Positions 44,481 through 55,889 of a stretch of 64,000 bases of DNA are shown one piece after another. Each line of letters begins with the position of its first letter. Position 1 is the first letter of the stretch. Both the position numbers and the translations under genes were made by a program. Below the pieces are notes generated by a model. It searched no databases, was not told where the DNA came from, and saw only the letters and a program-made list of their open reading frames with translations. Source of the DNA: Bidens hawaiensis (Eukaryota; Streptophyta; Magnoliopsida; Asterales; Asteraceae); contig JAIQDT010000301.1 in assembly GCA_021521415.1 (NCBI GenBank), positions 1,488,001 through 1,552,000 of the forward strand, read 5' to 3'.

Positions 44481-46809
44481 CTAAGGCGCGGCATCGTTGT
44501 GTTCCGCATCGTCGTTTCCCGCACCTTCTTCTTCCTCTTCTCCATCAAGTTCTAGAAGAGTCTTTAGCTGCTGGATGCTGTCTTCCTTATCAGCAAGTCC
44601 GGATATCTGATCCGTCAAGGAGAATTTCAATAAATCGAAATCCTTTGACTTCTGCTTAGGGATGGCAACAGTATCCTGAACAGCTAAGACATACTCCTCA
44701 GGAAGCTTGGAGTTTAATCCAAACTGATAACCTTCTTGGAAGCCTAGTTGGCGACCGGCCTGTTTAGAAGCTTTGAGAAGGATAGCAACACAATTCCCAA
44801 GCTCATCACTAGCCCGGACATCAGCAATGACCTGTCAACATCATCACGTATAAATAACTCTAAACACTTAGATTATTTGTGGCTAGAATAGAATACATAC
44901 CTTGGGAATAGCTTCCGCAAATAGCCATTTTTGGTCCGCCTTGGCCCGCACAAGCTCCATCTTGTGACCAGCGCACTCCAAAGCTTGGTCACGATTTTTG
45001 GCATTAAGATCAGAAAGACGCTTGTCTTTGGCCGCTGATTCAGCCTGCAGAGCCTCAATCAACATGGCCTGTTCAGCCATTGCTTTGGCCTGTTCTTCCA
45101 GTTTCCCCTGGAGGGCAACCTTAGCTTCCTCGGCTGCGGAGCGAGCGACCTTCTCCGCCTCCAGGGCTTGGCCGGTTTCTCTAGCTTCGTTTATAGCCCT
45201 AAGGGCTTCTTCTTTAGCATCAGAAGCAGAGGCCGCCAGTTCGTCCCATTCTTCATTCATCGCCAGCCAGTTTCTGGTTATCTCATGGGTAGTGGAAATA
45301 GAATTTGCCACATAGTAAGTATGAGAGTTCAGCAACTTCTGGCGGACGCTGAGGCGACGTCTCTCCTTTTCACCATGCGGAAGACCCTCCTGCAGAAATT
45401 CATAACATGCGTTCACGTCACGGAATGTCGAATCCTGACGTAAGGTCCCATTAGGTTGATGCGGGGTAGGGTCTTCCTCTTCAGGAGTAGGGGAAGTTTG
45501 GGAAGCATAAGGGAACGTGCTTCCTTGATCCCCAAAACGGTAAACATTATAAGAGGGCGATACCTTGGCATGATCAGTCGTGTCGACCCCCTTACCCTTC
45601 AAAGGCGAATCATCCGCTACAACTACCGGGCCCTCGGCAGTATTAGGAGGCGGTGGTGGCGGACGAACAGAGGAATCCTTTAAACCAGAAATACTTTCAG
45701 ACAGGTTATCCAGATTCACTAGAGACCATTAACAGTGGGTTAGAAATATTCCAACTCAAAAATAAATAAAGAGAACGTAAGGTAAACTTTGCATACCTAA
45801 CGAAGGATCCTCAGCATCAAGCTGGTCCAGGCGCGCTCCCAAGGCGGAAGGGTTTGTCTTTTTAGATTTTTTCTTCTTAGAAATAATCTTTACGGGATTA
45901 ACCTTGCGCTTGCCCGCCACTTTGGAAGCACCTGCATCAAAAACTGGACGATCACCCTCAGCAGTGACGTCCTCAGCAACAGGTCTCTTACCTTCTGCTA
46001 CAGTGGTAGCATCGTCTTGCTCCGCCGTTTAGTGGGACGCAGCACGTTGACGAGTAAGACCTGCAGATGATTTCCCAGCTATGTTAACATCAGTTGAACA
46101 AACTTCTTCACAAAGTGACGACTCCTCGCTAGACGAGAAGAGCACAATCACTCCGCTAGAAGAAAGAACAGTCATAGGTTTGGGTTTCAAAATGCCCTCA
46201 CCTTTCTGGATACAATCTTTAACATATGCCTCACCTTTGGCATACATCGCCTCGGAAACTTTAGGTTCTGGGCGGAAAGCTGTGGGGAATATAAAATTAT
46301 AACGGGTGCGCTCAAGGAAGGCGCATCCCTCTTATCGATTGGACGTTGCACCATCATACCCCCCTCACGATCCAACAAAGTACTAAAGGCGGAACCTTCA
46401 CCTACACATAAAAAAAAAGTTAGAAAATGCTTAATGGCAAAACAGAGATAACAACAAACTTACTCTTGTTGGTCTCCTCGTAATACGGCTCCAGACTTGG
46501 AAATGGCCACAAGCGGCTCATCCTCAACATCCCAAAGGGATGGATCTGGGATAGATGAATCCCGTAAGTCGTTAAGACCGATCCGACAAATTTGGTAATC
46601 GGAACCCGGACGTTCCCCGTGGTAAAATGATCCACGTAGACAGCCATTTTATTCGGAGGAGGACTAGTGGCGATAGAACCACTAGCAGGACGCTCCGGTT
46701 CCCACTCCGTCGTTAATCCGTAAACGTTAACGACGTCATTATAGTCCTGTTCTTTAAGGCATACGACAACGTCGCTGATAGTAGGGGTATTCTTCTTCTC
46801 TTTCGCCAT
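44481..46809 (-). pseudogene. Antisense four-exon gene Y of the Tat element (gypsy-type transposon protein), degraded
   Basis: Minus-strand exons inferred from GT/AG signals and homology to gene X: 46464-46809, 45797-46401, 44901-45718, 44481-44831. Exon 1 has TTEWEPERPASGSIATSPPP, YVDHFTTGNVRVPITKFVGS and TYGIHLSQIHP, which I recall as the putative gypsy-type transposon domain (Pfam PF04195). A 360-bp in-frame stretch present in gene X exon 1 is missing. Exon 2 has shifted frames and a stop but keeps a basic cluster (KRKVNPVKIISKKKKSKK). Exon 3 encodes a polyproline patch and a long alanine/glutamate-rich coiled coil (45250-44920). Exon 4 is acidic and ends at TAG 44481. Splice phases equal those of gene X. 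Function unknown. Confidence 0.75.
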
Positions 46810-46933
46810 TTCAGTTTCAAGAAAATTAAGAAATCACAGAAAAGGGGAAGAAATTTCAGAGAATGATGAAAAGTTTTGTCTGCTTGAGAGAAATTTGAAA
46901 GCGATAATATTTAAATGGAAATCATAAGGGTCA

Positions 46934-46960
46934 TACTTATACCCATCGCAATAAATGCGA
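46934..46960 (-). promoter_or_regulatory. Putative antisense promoter of gene Y: TATA box plus palindrome
   Basis: On the minus strand the order is TCGCATTTATTGCGA (46946-46960), four bases, then TATAAGTA (46934-46941), about 125 bp before the gene Y ATG. The same arrangement and spacing precede gene X. Confidence 0.6.
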
Positions 46961-47296
46961 TCCATGAAGTACCAGAGGAGAGAGAAACCGCGGACCACCA
47001 GATGGCTGACACGTCAGGCGGGAAATTCAAGATAGTGCAACCAGACTGTCAACGATGTCATACACGTCTTATCAGTTTCCTTCAAGAAATTTCTCTCTCC
47101 GCCACATCAGCATATTTATTCGAAACTTTCAAACATTTCAAAATATTGAAGATTTCAAAAATATCTTCTAAAAAAGATATTTTCTTTGAACAAAAGGATA
47201 TCCACAGAAGATAAGATTTTTTTTCTCATTATTCAAAAAATAATTACAAAAAGAGAAAAGAAAAGGTTACAAGTTACAAAAACCTACGAATCCATT

Positions 47297-50186
47297 CTAC
47301 GGATTTGTGGAAGTTTCACCTTCCGGACCCTTTGATGAGGTATCTTCCGAAGAATCGTCCTCAGACTCTTCACCAAGATAGATCTTCAAGAGTTGTAAGC
47401 CGTCATCAGCGGACGTAAACTCCGGAAGCATTTGCTGCAGCGGGAACACTAGATCGTCATATTCTTTTACCCGCGTAATTCGGGCTTGCTTAACATCAAC
47501 TCCATAAAGCGTATGATCTTTGAATGTACGGTTACTTCGGGTGTAACTCACTCCTTCATGAAATCCCGCAACACGCCCAAGGGAAGAAGAAGCAGTAATC
47601 ACATTGGCGAAACTATCATTCAGCTCTTTACTCCCTTTGATATGGCGGATTACCTGTTAAGACAAAAACTTAAGTTCCCAGTATCAAAAAGTGAGAGTAA
47701 AATAACAAGTAATATAGAAAACTTACAGCATCAACGACCCGAGTAAGGAACCATTGACGGTCCTGCTCCGCACGTTCTAACCGCGTTTGGAACTCCTTCG
47801 ATTCCGCGACAGCTTCCTCATGAGCTTGAAGAAGAGAGTCATAGGCACCTTGAATTTCAGTAGCACTCTGATCCTTAAGTTTGGCCTGCTCTTTTTGCAA
47901 CTACAGCTCCGTCTCAAGATCATGAATTCGGGCACCCTGAAGGGCCACTTGATTTTCCAATGCAGAGTTGGCTTCCTGAGCACGGATTAAGTCATTTTTG
48001 TCCTTTTGGGCTTTTGCCCGATCAGCTTCACGGATGGCATTTTTCTTCTCACAAGCTTCTTTCCATCGGCGTGTGGAGCTAGCATTACGATCTAGCTCGC
48101 TCTTAAGAGCATCAGCCTGCTTCCACTTAGCAGTTTGGGCGGCAATACGGTGCTCCTCAGCCTCTTTCTTGGCAGCCTTAGTGGCCCGCCGAGCCTCTCC
48201 CACTTTCCCGCCTAAGGTACGCCACTCACTCAGGACTTCTTGGCTACCGGCTAAAGCATTGGCCAGGTGATAGGCCACATTGGTATGAAGATCATGACGG
48301 GAAAGATCGCGTTGATACGCTATCTCAGTAGGTGGCGTACAATGTTCGAGAAAATCCATGCAAGTTCCAGGGCAAGAAAATCGAGACCCATTAGTAATGC
48401 CCCATGAAGGGACAAACAGTTCATGTGTGTCACCCAGACCCGTATCCCCGTAATAACGGGAACCCGAAGGTTTAAGACGAGCTGGGGTAGGAAAATGTTG
48501 TTGTGGAGGAGGAGATCCGTCAGTCCGGAAACCCTCCTCATTAACAACAGGATTGTTTTCCTGCTCGCCAGTTCCACCCCCAGCCTGAAACAGATAGTCA
48601 AAACAAGTATCACGTCCAGACTGGGTATGAATTTCCTCCGTCGCAGTATCAGCTGGCGGCGTTGGCACCCTGTCTTCCACAACAGTCTCACTGGGAGGAA
48701 GGGTCGAGTGACCTTCTACATTAAGGCCACTCGGCGGAGTGGATAGATTAACCTCAGCATCTTCCCTCGGAGAAGGAGACGATGGTTTTTCAATATGAGG
48801 AGTTGGCGTAGGTAGCTTCTCAGATATATCCTCACTAAAGATCAATGGATCTACATAAAAAGCTACACTTAGCCAAACACTCATAGAAAGAATACAGTAT
48901 TTGAAGAGAGACACATACCTTCAACGGTGTCAATGCGGTCAGAAAGGCTATATTGTGGTTTCTTGGGACGGTGCACTTTTCGTTTTTTCTTCGATGGACC
49001 AGCTTCAGTATCCACAACCTTCACATTTGTGTGCTCCGTCTGAGAAGCTGCAGAAGCTCTCTTTTTCTCCAATTCTGCTAATAAAGATGAGACAGAGGAA
49101 AGTTCAGAAGCACCCTCATCAGAATCTTCTTCCTCATCCGAAGCAGAAAACCAAGAATCATCTCCATCATCATCACTTGATGATAACATGGCAATCGTTC
49201 CGCCGGAAGTAACGGCAATAAGGGGAGGAGGGTTTAAAACATACGCACCTGTTTCGAAGGTGGCATCCGAAGTGATAGGCTCAGCCCGAACCTTTTTTGG
49301 AAAAAGGAATCGAGACTTAGTCTTCGCAAGGATGGGTTGATCCCCCGCCTCGCGGATGCTTTTACGCATACAACCTTTGTCCTCAAAAAGAGCATTAAGC
49401 ATGGAACTCCGACCTGAAAACATAAAAGTTGATCTATAAGAATACTCAAGTAAGAAAAAACACGATAACAAATAACTTACGTTCATGTAGGTCCACAAAA
49501 ATAGGTTCCATAAATTCTGACGGCCACAAACGGCTCATGTCTGCCCACACTAGGGCTTCCTCTGGCAATGCACGCATAGGTGTTGGTTCCGTCATGAGAA
49601 TACGATACCAGTCACGACCTTCGTGAGCAGCCGTCACAACATCCGGGAGAGCAGAATTTACCGGACGGCGGATCATAGATAAAGGAATAACGTCTTCAGA
49701 AATCCAGAAGAATTTGCTCTGCCAGTCCGTAGAAAGCTTTTCAACTTCGTATCCGATACGCCGATCGAAAACTTCTTGACATATGTACCAGCCATTACGA
49801 TTAACAAGACGATAAAAAACTGGAAGTCGGTCAACATGAGGTACAATATCACGTGCTATACATACGAACTCGTAGTGACAAATTCGCATCATAGCACGTG
49901 GATGCAGTTGGGATATATGGATCCCATAGATGGTTAACACTTTTTCAAGGAATTTCGTTATAGGTAAACGGAAGTTCTCATGAACAAAGTAATCAGAATA
50001 CAAAGCCATTTTCCCAGGAGGTGGGAAACTGGCTATCGAACCAGGGCCTGGGAACTCTGGTTCCCACTCTAATGGAATACCATAAGTCTCTAACAACTTC
50101 TCATAGTCAGAATAATCCCATAAAATCTCTATCTCGTCAACCTCTGTTTTAACGTTCGACATCTTAAGAAGATTCAAGGAGGACAT
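47297..50186 (-). pseudogene. Antisense four-exon gene X of the Tat element (gypsy-type transposon protein), one stop
   Basis: Minus-strand exons: 49481-50186, 48919-49413, 47727-48850, 47297-47653; all junctions have GT/AG and keep frame (894 codons including the stop). The only break seen is TAG at 47901-47903 in exon 3. Exon 1 carries PLEWEPEFPGPGSIASFPPP, YSDYFVHENFRLPITKF, TYGIHISQLHPRAMMRI and WYICQEVF ... KFFWISEDVIPLSM, matching my memory of the putative gypsy-type transposon domain (PF04195). Exon 2 ends with GPSKKKRKVHRPKKP, a classic basic nuclear-localisation pattern, after an acidic serine stretch. Exon 3 is proline-rich, then a long coiled coil (about 48240-47740). Exon 4 is acidic. 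Start ATG 50186 has a TATA box about 100 bp upstream. The role is unknown; a nuclear, self-associating protein is an inference. Confidence 0.8.
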
Positions 50187-50277
50187 ATAAGAAAGTTTGA
50201 TACTTTGTCAGAGAGAAAAGCAAAAAGATGGCTAGAGAATAAAGACGATAAAACTTCAAATAGAAGATAACTCCCAC

Positions 50278-50304
50278 TATTTATACCAATCGCAATTAAT
50301 GCGA
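50278..50304 (-). promoter_or_regulatory. Putative antisense promoter of gene X: TATA box plus palindrome
   Basis: The minus strand reads TCGCATTAATTGCGA (50290-50304, 5-bp inverted arms), four bases, then TATAAATA (50278-50285), about 92-100 bp before ATG 50186. It lies between the antisense gene and the polypurine tract, inside the element. Confidence 0.65.
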
Positions 50305-50453
50305 TGGGATATGAACAGTAGAGAGAGAAAAACATCATCCAAAAATCCATACCATCAGAAGATATTTTCTACCTAACTTCTGAACAATAAAAATCCCCAA
50401 AACGCATTAAGTCCAGAATTTCACCCGCATAAAGATTTCACACGGAAGAAACA

Positions 50454-50469
50454 CTGGACTGGGGGGACT
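50454..50469 (+). other. Polypurine-rich tract before the 3' LTR
   Basis: CTGGACTGGGGGGACT directly precedes the LTR start TGTAGAGG, in the position of the plus-strand primer. Confidence 0.75.
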
Positions 50470-51285
50470 TGTAGAGGTAGGGTACCAAAAAGACCCAAAT
50501 ACCCTTAAGTATCACCCGCGGGTTACAGAGAATCCTCTTTTAAACCACCCACGGGACACATGGATCACCCGCATATCACGAATAAGGTGGAACGTCCTCA
50601 TAACACATGCGAAAGCATCCCGGCTTCCTCAAAAGTCATCCGCAGGATAGGATATCTATCCGCCTAAACGTCCGGAAGACAAGGCCAGCGGGACAGCTGT
50701 CATAACTCAAATACTCTCTAGAAGAAGGTTCATGATTCTTACTTGGAGAATACGTGACTGAACAGCTAATAAATAAAGGACACCTGGCCAGTTTGTTATA
50801 ACCGTGCACATGGCCAGGGTGCAATCCATCCTATCATCGGGCGACGCATGTCCAGGTTGTTATGCCCATGCACATGGGACGTATAGCTCAACCTATCACA
50901 AGAGGACACGCGTCCAGGCAGTTATCAAAGATCTTCTGGAAGAGGACAGCTGACCCAATCATCTTCCTACATCATTCGGCTATAAATACCTTGTTAAACG
51001 GTATGAGGTATTCATTCACTCACTTGCATTCCGACTACACTTAGTCTGCTTACTTTAGTACTTTCTTCATTTACGAAGGTTACTGATTCTCACGCCGGAG
51101 GGTGGTTACAGGAAGACCCCCCCTCTTGTCCTTCCTGTAACGAGACTCACGGTGTCTGTTTTGCAGGTTCCGGTCATTGGACTTTGGGAAGCTTTACTCA
51201 TATCTTAGTTGTAATTATCGTATTTTACCCCGTAGACTCATTGGATCCGGGACCCATACCCGGGGATTGGATCCGTGTTTCTTCA
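50470..51285 (+). repeat. 3' LTR of the Tat element
   Basis: 816 bp, matching 37668-38484 with about 17 substitutions and one single-base indel. It is followed by the target duplication CCGAC. Confidence 0.95.
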
Positions 51286-51481
51286 CCGACATCTCGTAAA
51301 ATCTCATATTTTGGTCAAATTTTATCAAAGTAAATCTTAACAACAGTTATATATGAATATAAATTCTGATAACCAATGGCAAAAGACGACCCCATACACT
51401 CGTGATCATAGACAATAATGGATAGTCTAAGCTCACCATCTACTGTTTCAAGAAAACTCGCCACCCGAAGTTGAGACCTTA

Positions 51482-51757
51482 GGCTATGTGTAGTGAATGG
51501 GTTACAAAATGGGGCGTTTTGCGCCATGTGGCACCCAGTCAGCAAATGGTGGGTTTTTGTTTTTGTGGTGTAATGGTGTTGTAACCCAATATATATATCA
51601 CCCACACACCATACTAATATAATAATAATATAACCAAAGTGAAGAAATGCGACAATTAGTCCTCGCCCCCCCCCCCCCCCCCACAATTCGCCCAGGGGCG
51701 GTGCTGTCGCCCCCCATCGCCCCTTTCGCCCCTTTTTGTTGCCCACTACAGGTAGTC
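51482..51757. mobile_element. Harbinger/Tourist MITE related to the 2956-6276 element
   Basis: GGCTATGTGTAGTG at the left and CACTACAGGTAGTC at the right are inverted, and TTA flanks both (51479-51481, 51758-51760). The left 120 bp follow the right end of the 2956-6276 element (reversed), including CACCCAGTCAGCA versus CGCCCAGTCAGCA. It contains C17 at 51666-51682. It looks like a deletion derivative. Confidence 0.85.
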
Positions 51758-54700
51758 TTACTGTGTTGAGACCATGCAGTTGAGTTAAAGCTCGTTAGTT
51801 GTTCTGATTCATCACAAACCCAATAAAGCATGTGCATAAAAGATCAAATTAATATAAGAAAAAAGGAAAAAAGTTAATTTAAGTAACATAAAATTAATTT
51901 GATAGAATAAAAAACTTATAGGAAATAAACTACCTCCCGCGTAATTCTCGAACCCAGTAAGGTCAGTGGTTCCGCCAATATTGACTTTTAAACCGAACAT
52001 AACACACCCAGCAAGAATCATCCACTGGTACATATATATATACCTTCCTTTCATATATTTCTGGATATTGTTGATCTTTTTTTAATACATCAATTTAGTG
52101 TTTTGGAATTTAGATTACATTACATGTTTTTATTTTTATTTTAATTTTAATTTTTGTGTTGATTAGATTAATAGTTCTAAATCATAAAAGTTGTAGGAAA
52201 TCATGAGTTATTATCAGCCGCCACAAAGGTCCAGACACACCAGATCTTCCTCGAGTTCAGGCGACGAATACTATTCTGCCGTTACAGACGGAGGTGATTA
52301 TGACAATGACCGTTCACCGCCGTAAGTGTTTCTGCCCTTTTTCTATAATCCAGGATCGTATTTGGAGAGTTCGGTTGTGTTGAGAGTGTGAAATGCATGC
52401 TTTAATAGATCATATGTTCGTTTGTTACCCATGACCTAATGGTCTAGTGGTATGGTATGATTTGCGGTTTAGATGTAAATATATAAAATGTTGGATTGTT
52501 GACTTAATTAATAATGTTGTCTTGCTTCAATAGATCGGTTACAATGTCGGGTCAAAGTGCGAGAACTAGCAATGGATATGGAACCGAAACTTACTATTCT
52601 GCTATTACCAATGGAGATGATTACGACAGTGGCGCTTCCAGTTTTAAGTGTTTCTTCCCTCATCTACGAGTCATTTGTTCGATTGTTGTCTTGATAGTGT
52701 TAGCTTGGTTTCTTGCAGTTTTCCAATGACTTTATCAAATTCAATTCCGGCTGAGCTTGCTGGTGCAATACCATTGATTGATAAATTTCAGGTGGGATTA
52801 GGTTTATGTTCAATAATAATGTAAACTTTATCTATAGTTAGATCAAGATTCTTACTTGGTTTTTATTTATCTTTATTTAGGTAGAAGGGTTTTTAAGGGC
52901 AATGCAAATTCAGATAAATTCAGCAGGGAAACACGGTTTTGTCTCAAAATGATCCGTTGGACCACAAGGTTGCGAGGAGTTCACATTTGAAGACATGCTA
53001 TGTTTTCAGAAGGTAATTACTTTCTCTTTTTAAAAACCTATCTATTATTATTTTGTTTGATATTGTTTTTGTTACAGGAACCTATACCAACATCCCTGCT
53101 GAAAATAAATGGTGATTTTGTGAGTCGGGCGGTAAAGTTATTTAAAACCATTTTGAAATACATGGGAATTGATTCATCCGAAAAAGGGAATCAAGTTGGC
53201 TTAGAAGAACGGATTCAACTCGTTAGCAAGTTATACAAACAGGCTTTGAAACGTTCTGAGCTCCGAGACGAAATTTTTGCACAAATTTCGAAGCAAACCA
53301 GGAATTGTCCTGATAGGTATGTTCAATATATATTTGTATCACATGTTTCAAATTTCCAATTGATTTATGTTGTTTTATACAGGCAGTATTTAATAAGAGC
53401 ATGGGAACTCATGTATATGTGTGCATCATGCATGCCGCCTAGTGAGGATATTGGTGGATATATATCAGAGTACATCCATGATGTTGTGCATAATCATAAT
53501 ACAGATTCTGATGTGCAAGTTCTTGCAATGAACACTCTGAATGCACTTAAATGCTCTTTGAAGACGGGCCCACGCCATACGATTCCTTGTCGTGAAGAGA
53601 TTGAAGCTCTTTTGGTTGGTAAAAAGCTTACAACTACCGTGTTTTTTTTTGATGAAACGTTTGAAGAAATATCCTATGACATGGCGACAACCGTTTCTAA
53701 CGCTGTTGAGGAACTTGCTGGAATAATCAAATTGTCAGCATATTCAAGCCTTAGTTTATTCAAGTATCGTAAATTACTTGAACCTGAAAATGGTATCCAT
53801 TTAAATTTGTTTTTTCATTCTTAGACAAGCATTTATGTTTTGAGTTAGTAATGTAATAACATGAATTTCTGCCATCAGAGGAGTATATTGAATTAAATGG
53901 CAACACGTACATTGGAGATGTCTTAGCAGAATCCAAGTCAGCAAAGGATCAATGCAAGTTGATTTTTAGAAAGAAGTTCTTTCGTGAGTCGGATGAAGCT
54001 ATTGCAGACCCAGTGTTTGTTCAATTATCATATGTTCAGGTGTGCACTTGTTTTATCTTCTGTATTCTAACAAATGGTTCTTAACTTTTATATAGAAACC
54101 TGATGTTAGTATTCTTATTTTGCAGTTGCAACATCATTATATTTTGGGGAACTATCCTGTTGCAAAGGATGATGCTGCACAGTTATCCGCATTGCAAATT
54201 TTGGTTGAAATAGGATACGTTGTTAAACCTGAAACACGCACGTTAGTTATCTATCTATTCTTCAAATTTTAATATGTATATTATTTTACGTAATTATAGT
54301 TACCAATCTTTTTTTATTTGTAGTGACTGGACTTTACTTCTTGAGCGATTTCTGCCTAGACAGATTGCTATAACTCGCGCCAAGAGAGACTGGGAGTTGG
54401 ATATACTTAAACGTTATCGTTCTATTGTAATCTCACTCTTTTCTTTTATCTTATTCACTAGTAAGAGTTAATTGTTATACTGAAATATATTTGCAATGCT
54501 GACTATAGGAAAATCTAACAAAAGAAGATGCAAGGCAGCAATTTTTGAGAGTTTTAAGGATGCTTCCATACGGATATTCTGTGTTCTTTAGTGTCCGCAA
54601 GATTGATGATCCTTTTGGACTTCTACCTGAAAGTATCATATTGAGTATTAACAAGCGCGGGGTGAGTCTGAATTGTTATTTTAGTAAAGATACGATTGCC

Positions 54701-54917
54701 ATGTATATTTATATGCATAGTTGAAATTTGATTTATGCATTTCTAATTGTTTGTCTTTGTGACTTTGTCCATAGGTTCACTTTTTCCGTCCGGTCCCCAA
54801 AGAGTATTTGCACTCGGCTGAGTTAAGAGATATAATGCAATTTGGTAGCAGCCATACTTCAATGTTTTTTAAGATGAGATTTGCGGGTGTCTTGCAAATA
54901 TTTCAGTTTGAAACTAA

Positions 54918-55889
54918 GAGCATGTACAACGGTGTCAATGTGGCAATGTTTGAATCCAGCTGGAACTAAGCAAACTACAGAATATTAAACTTTACCGATG
55001 TAGTATATGTTTTTGATTGAAAGTTGAAACAAAGTTTGCAGTTACAAACATGAAACAAACTCCACGTGGTCACTTAATGCATGACAGCTTTCCTGACTTC
55101 TTACTATATCCACAAATTTAAGGCACCAACCAACAAATATTGTATTTAAATATTATATTAGTAAAAAACAATTTATGTATAAATTGGATGTCCCTCAATG
55201 GTCGAGTACTCACTTTACTAGTGAGAGGTAGAGGGTTCAAACCTCACTATCACCAATTTATATGGAAGATATGAGGGATGACATTGGTTTGCCAGGGTTC
55301 GAGTCCTGATCTCACCTGGTTTTACCGGCTCCTCGCTGTCGTGCCGTTTGGCGGGCGTGGGGGTCGGGTTTTATCCGGTGAATCCCTCAACAGGTGGACC
55401 GCTAGGGGCTCCGTCCGTCCGGACTAGTGGCCGGCTCGGTCTACCTTTAGCCAATGAGGGCCGCGTACGAAGTACCCGGCGTTACTTAGTTGGCCGTTCA
55501 AAAAACAGAAAACAATTTATGTAAATATAACCATTTCTATAATGCTTGTCTCCATTTATTTTATTACAAAAATCATTTGTTTATATACAAAGTACATAAT
55601 TTTAGAAAAATACAAAGTAGTAACGGAAAGTTTAAAAAACTGTCTGGGTTATTCATTAAAAATATAAGAATATTATTTGTTTTATAATTCCATTCGATAC
55701 ATACGAAATATTTAAAAAAATATTATAAAGTAATTTGATTTATGTTAAATAATTATGAAAGTAGGTGATGATGTGGATAGTTAGGTGGAGGTTTGTTGTT
55801 GTGAAGAAGGTGTGGGTTTTTGTGAAAAATTTGGAATCTGATGTGGTGTTGATGTGGCAGTTTGTAAAAGTTTGTTATTGTGGATGCTC
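54918..55889. mobile_element. Harbinger-like element inserted in exon 11 of the KCBP pseudogene
   Basis: Starts GAGCATGTACAACGG and ends, reversed, GAGCATCCACAATAA, flanked by TAA (54915-54917 and 55890-55892). Removing it with one TAA restores GAA-ACT-AAG-CAG before the splice donor, exactly as in the intact gene. No transposase frame; a SINE is nested at 55180-55508. Confidence 0.85.
55180..55508 (+). mobile_element. tRNA-derived SINE with 15-bp target duplication
   Basis: AAAACAATTTATGTA flanks it exactly (55165-55179 and 55509-55523). The 5' part looks like a tRNA (GGTCGAGTACTC box A-like, GGTTCAAACC box B). A second box B-like GGTTCGAGTCC occurs about 60 bp later. The body has GGCTCCTCGCTGTCG, and the tail ends in an A-rich CAAAAAACAG. 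It would be transcribed by RNA polymerase III and moved by a LINE. Confidence 0.85.

Larger units (their letters stand above)
37668..51285 (+). mobile_element. Complete Tat-lineage Ty3/Gypsy element, 13.6 kb, with two antisense genes
   Basis: LTRs of 817 and 816 bp, TG...CA ends, perfect 5-bp target duplication CCGAC (37663-37667 and 51286-51290), Asp-type primer site, and a purine-rich tract before the 3' LTR. The sense strand carries gag, protease, reverse transcriptase, two RNase H regions and integrase in Gypsy order. The second, archaeal-like RNase H (LFTDGASSSEGCGAG) is a hallmark of the Tat lineage. The 6 kb behind integrase hold two tandem four-exon genes on the opposite strand. LTR divergence is about 17 substitutions and one indel (about 2%), older than the Sirevirus-like element. 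Many in-frame stops show this copy is not autonomous. Confidence 0.93.

Noticed and set aside
53000..53824. Independent small MyTH4 gene
   Set aside because: The frame exists only because two short or lost introns are read through; it is part of the KCBP pseudogene.
55188..55260. Functional tRNA gene
   Set aside because: Box A and box B resemble a tRNA but the acceptor stem does not close, and the segment sits in a 330-bp unit with target duplications; it is the head of a SINE.
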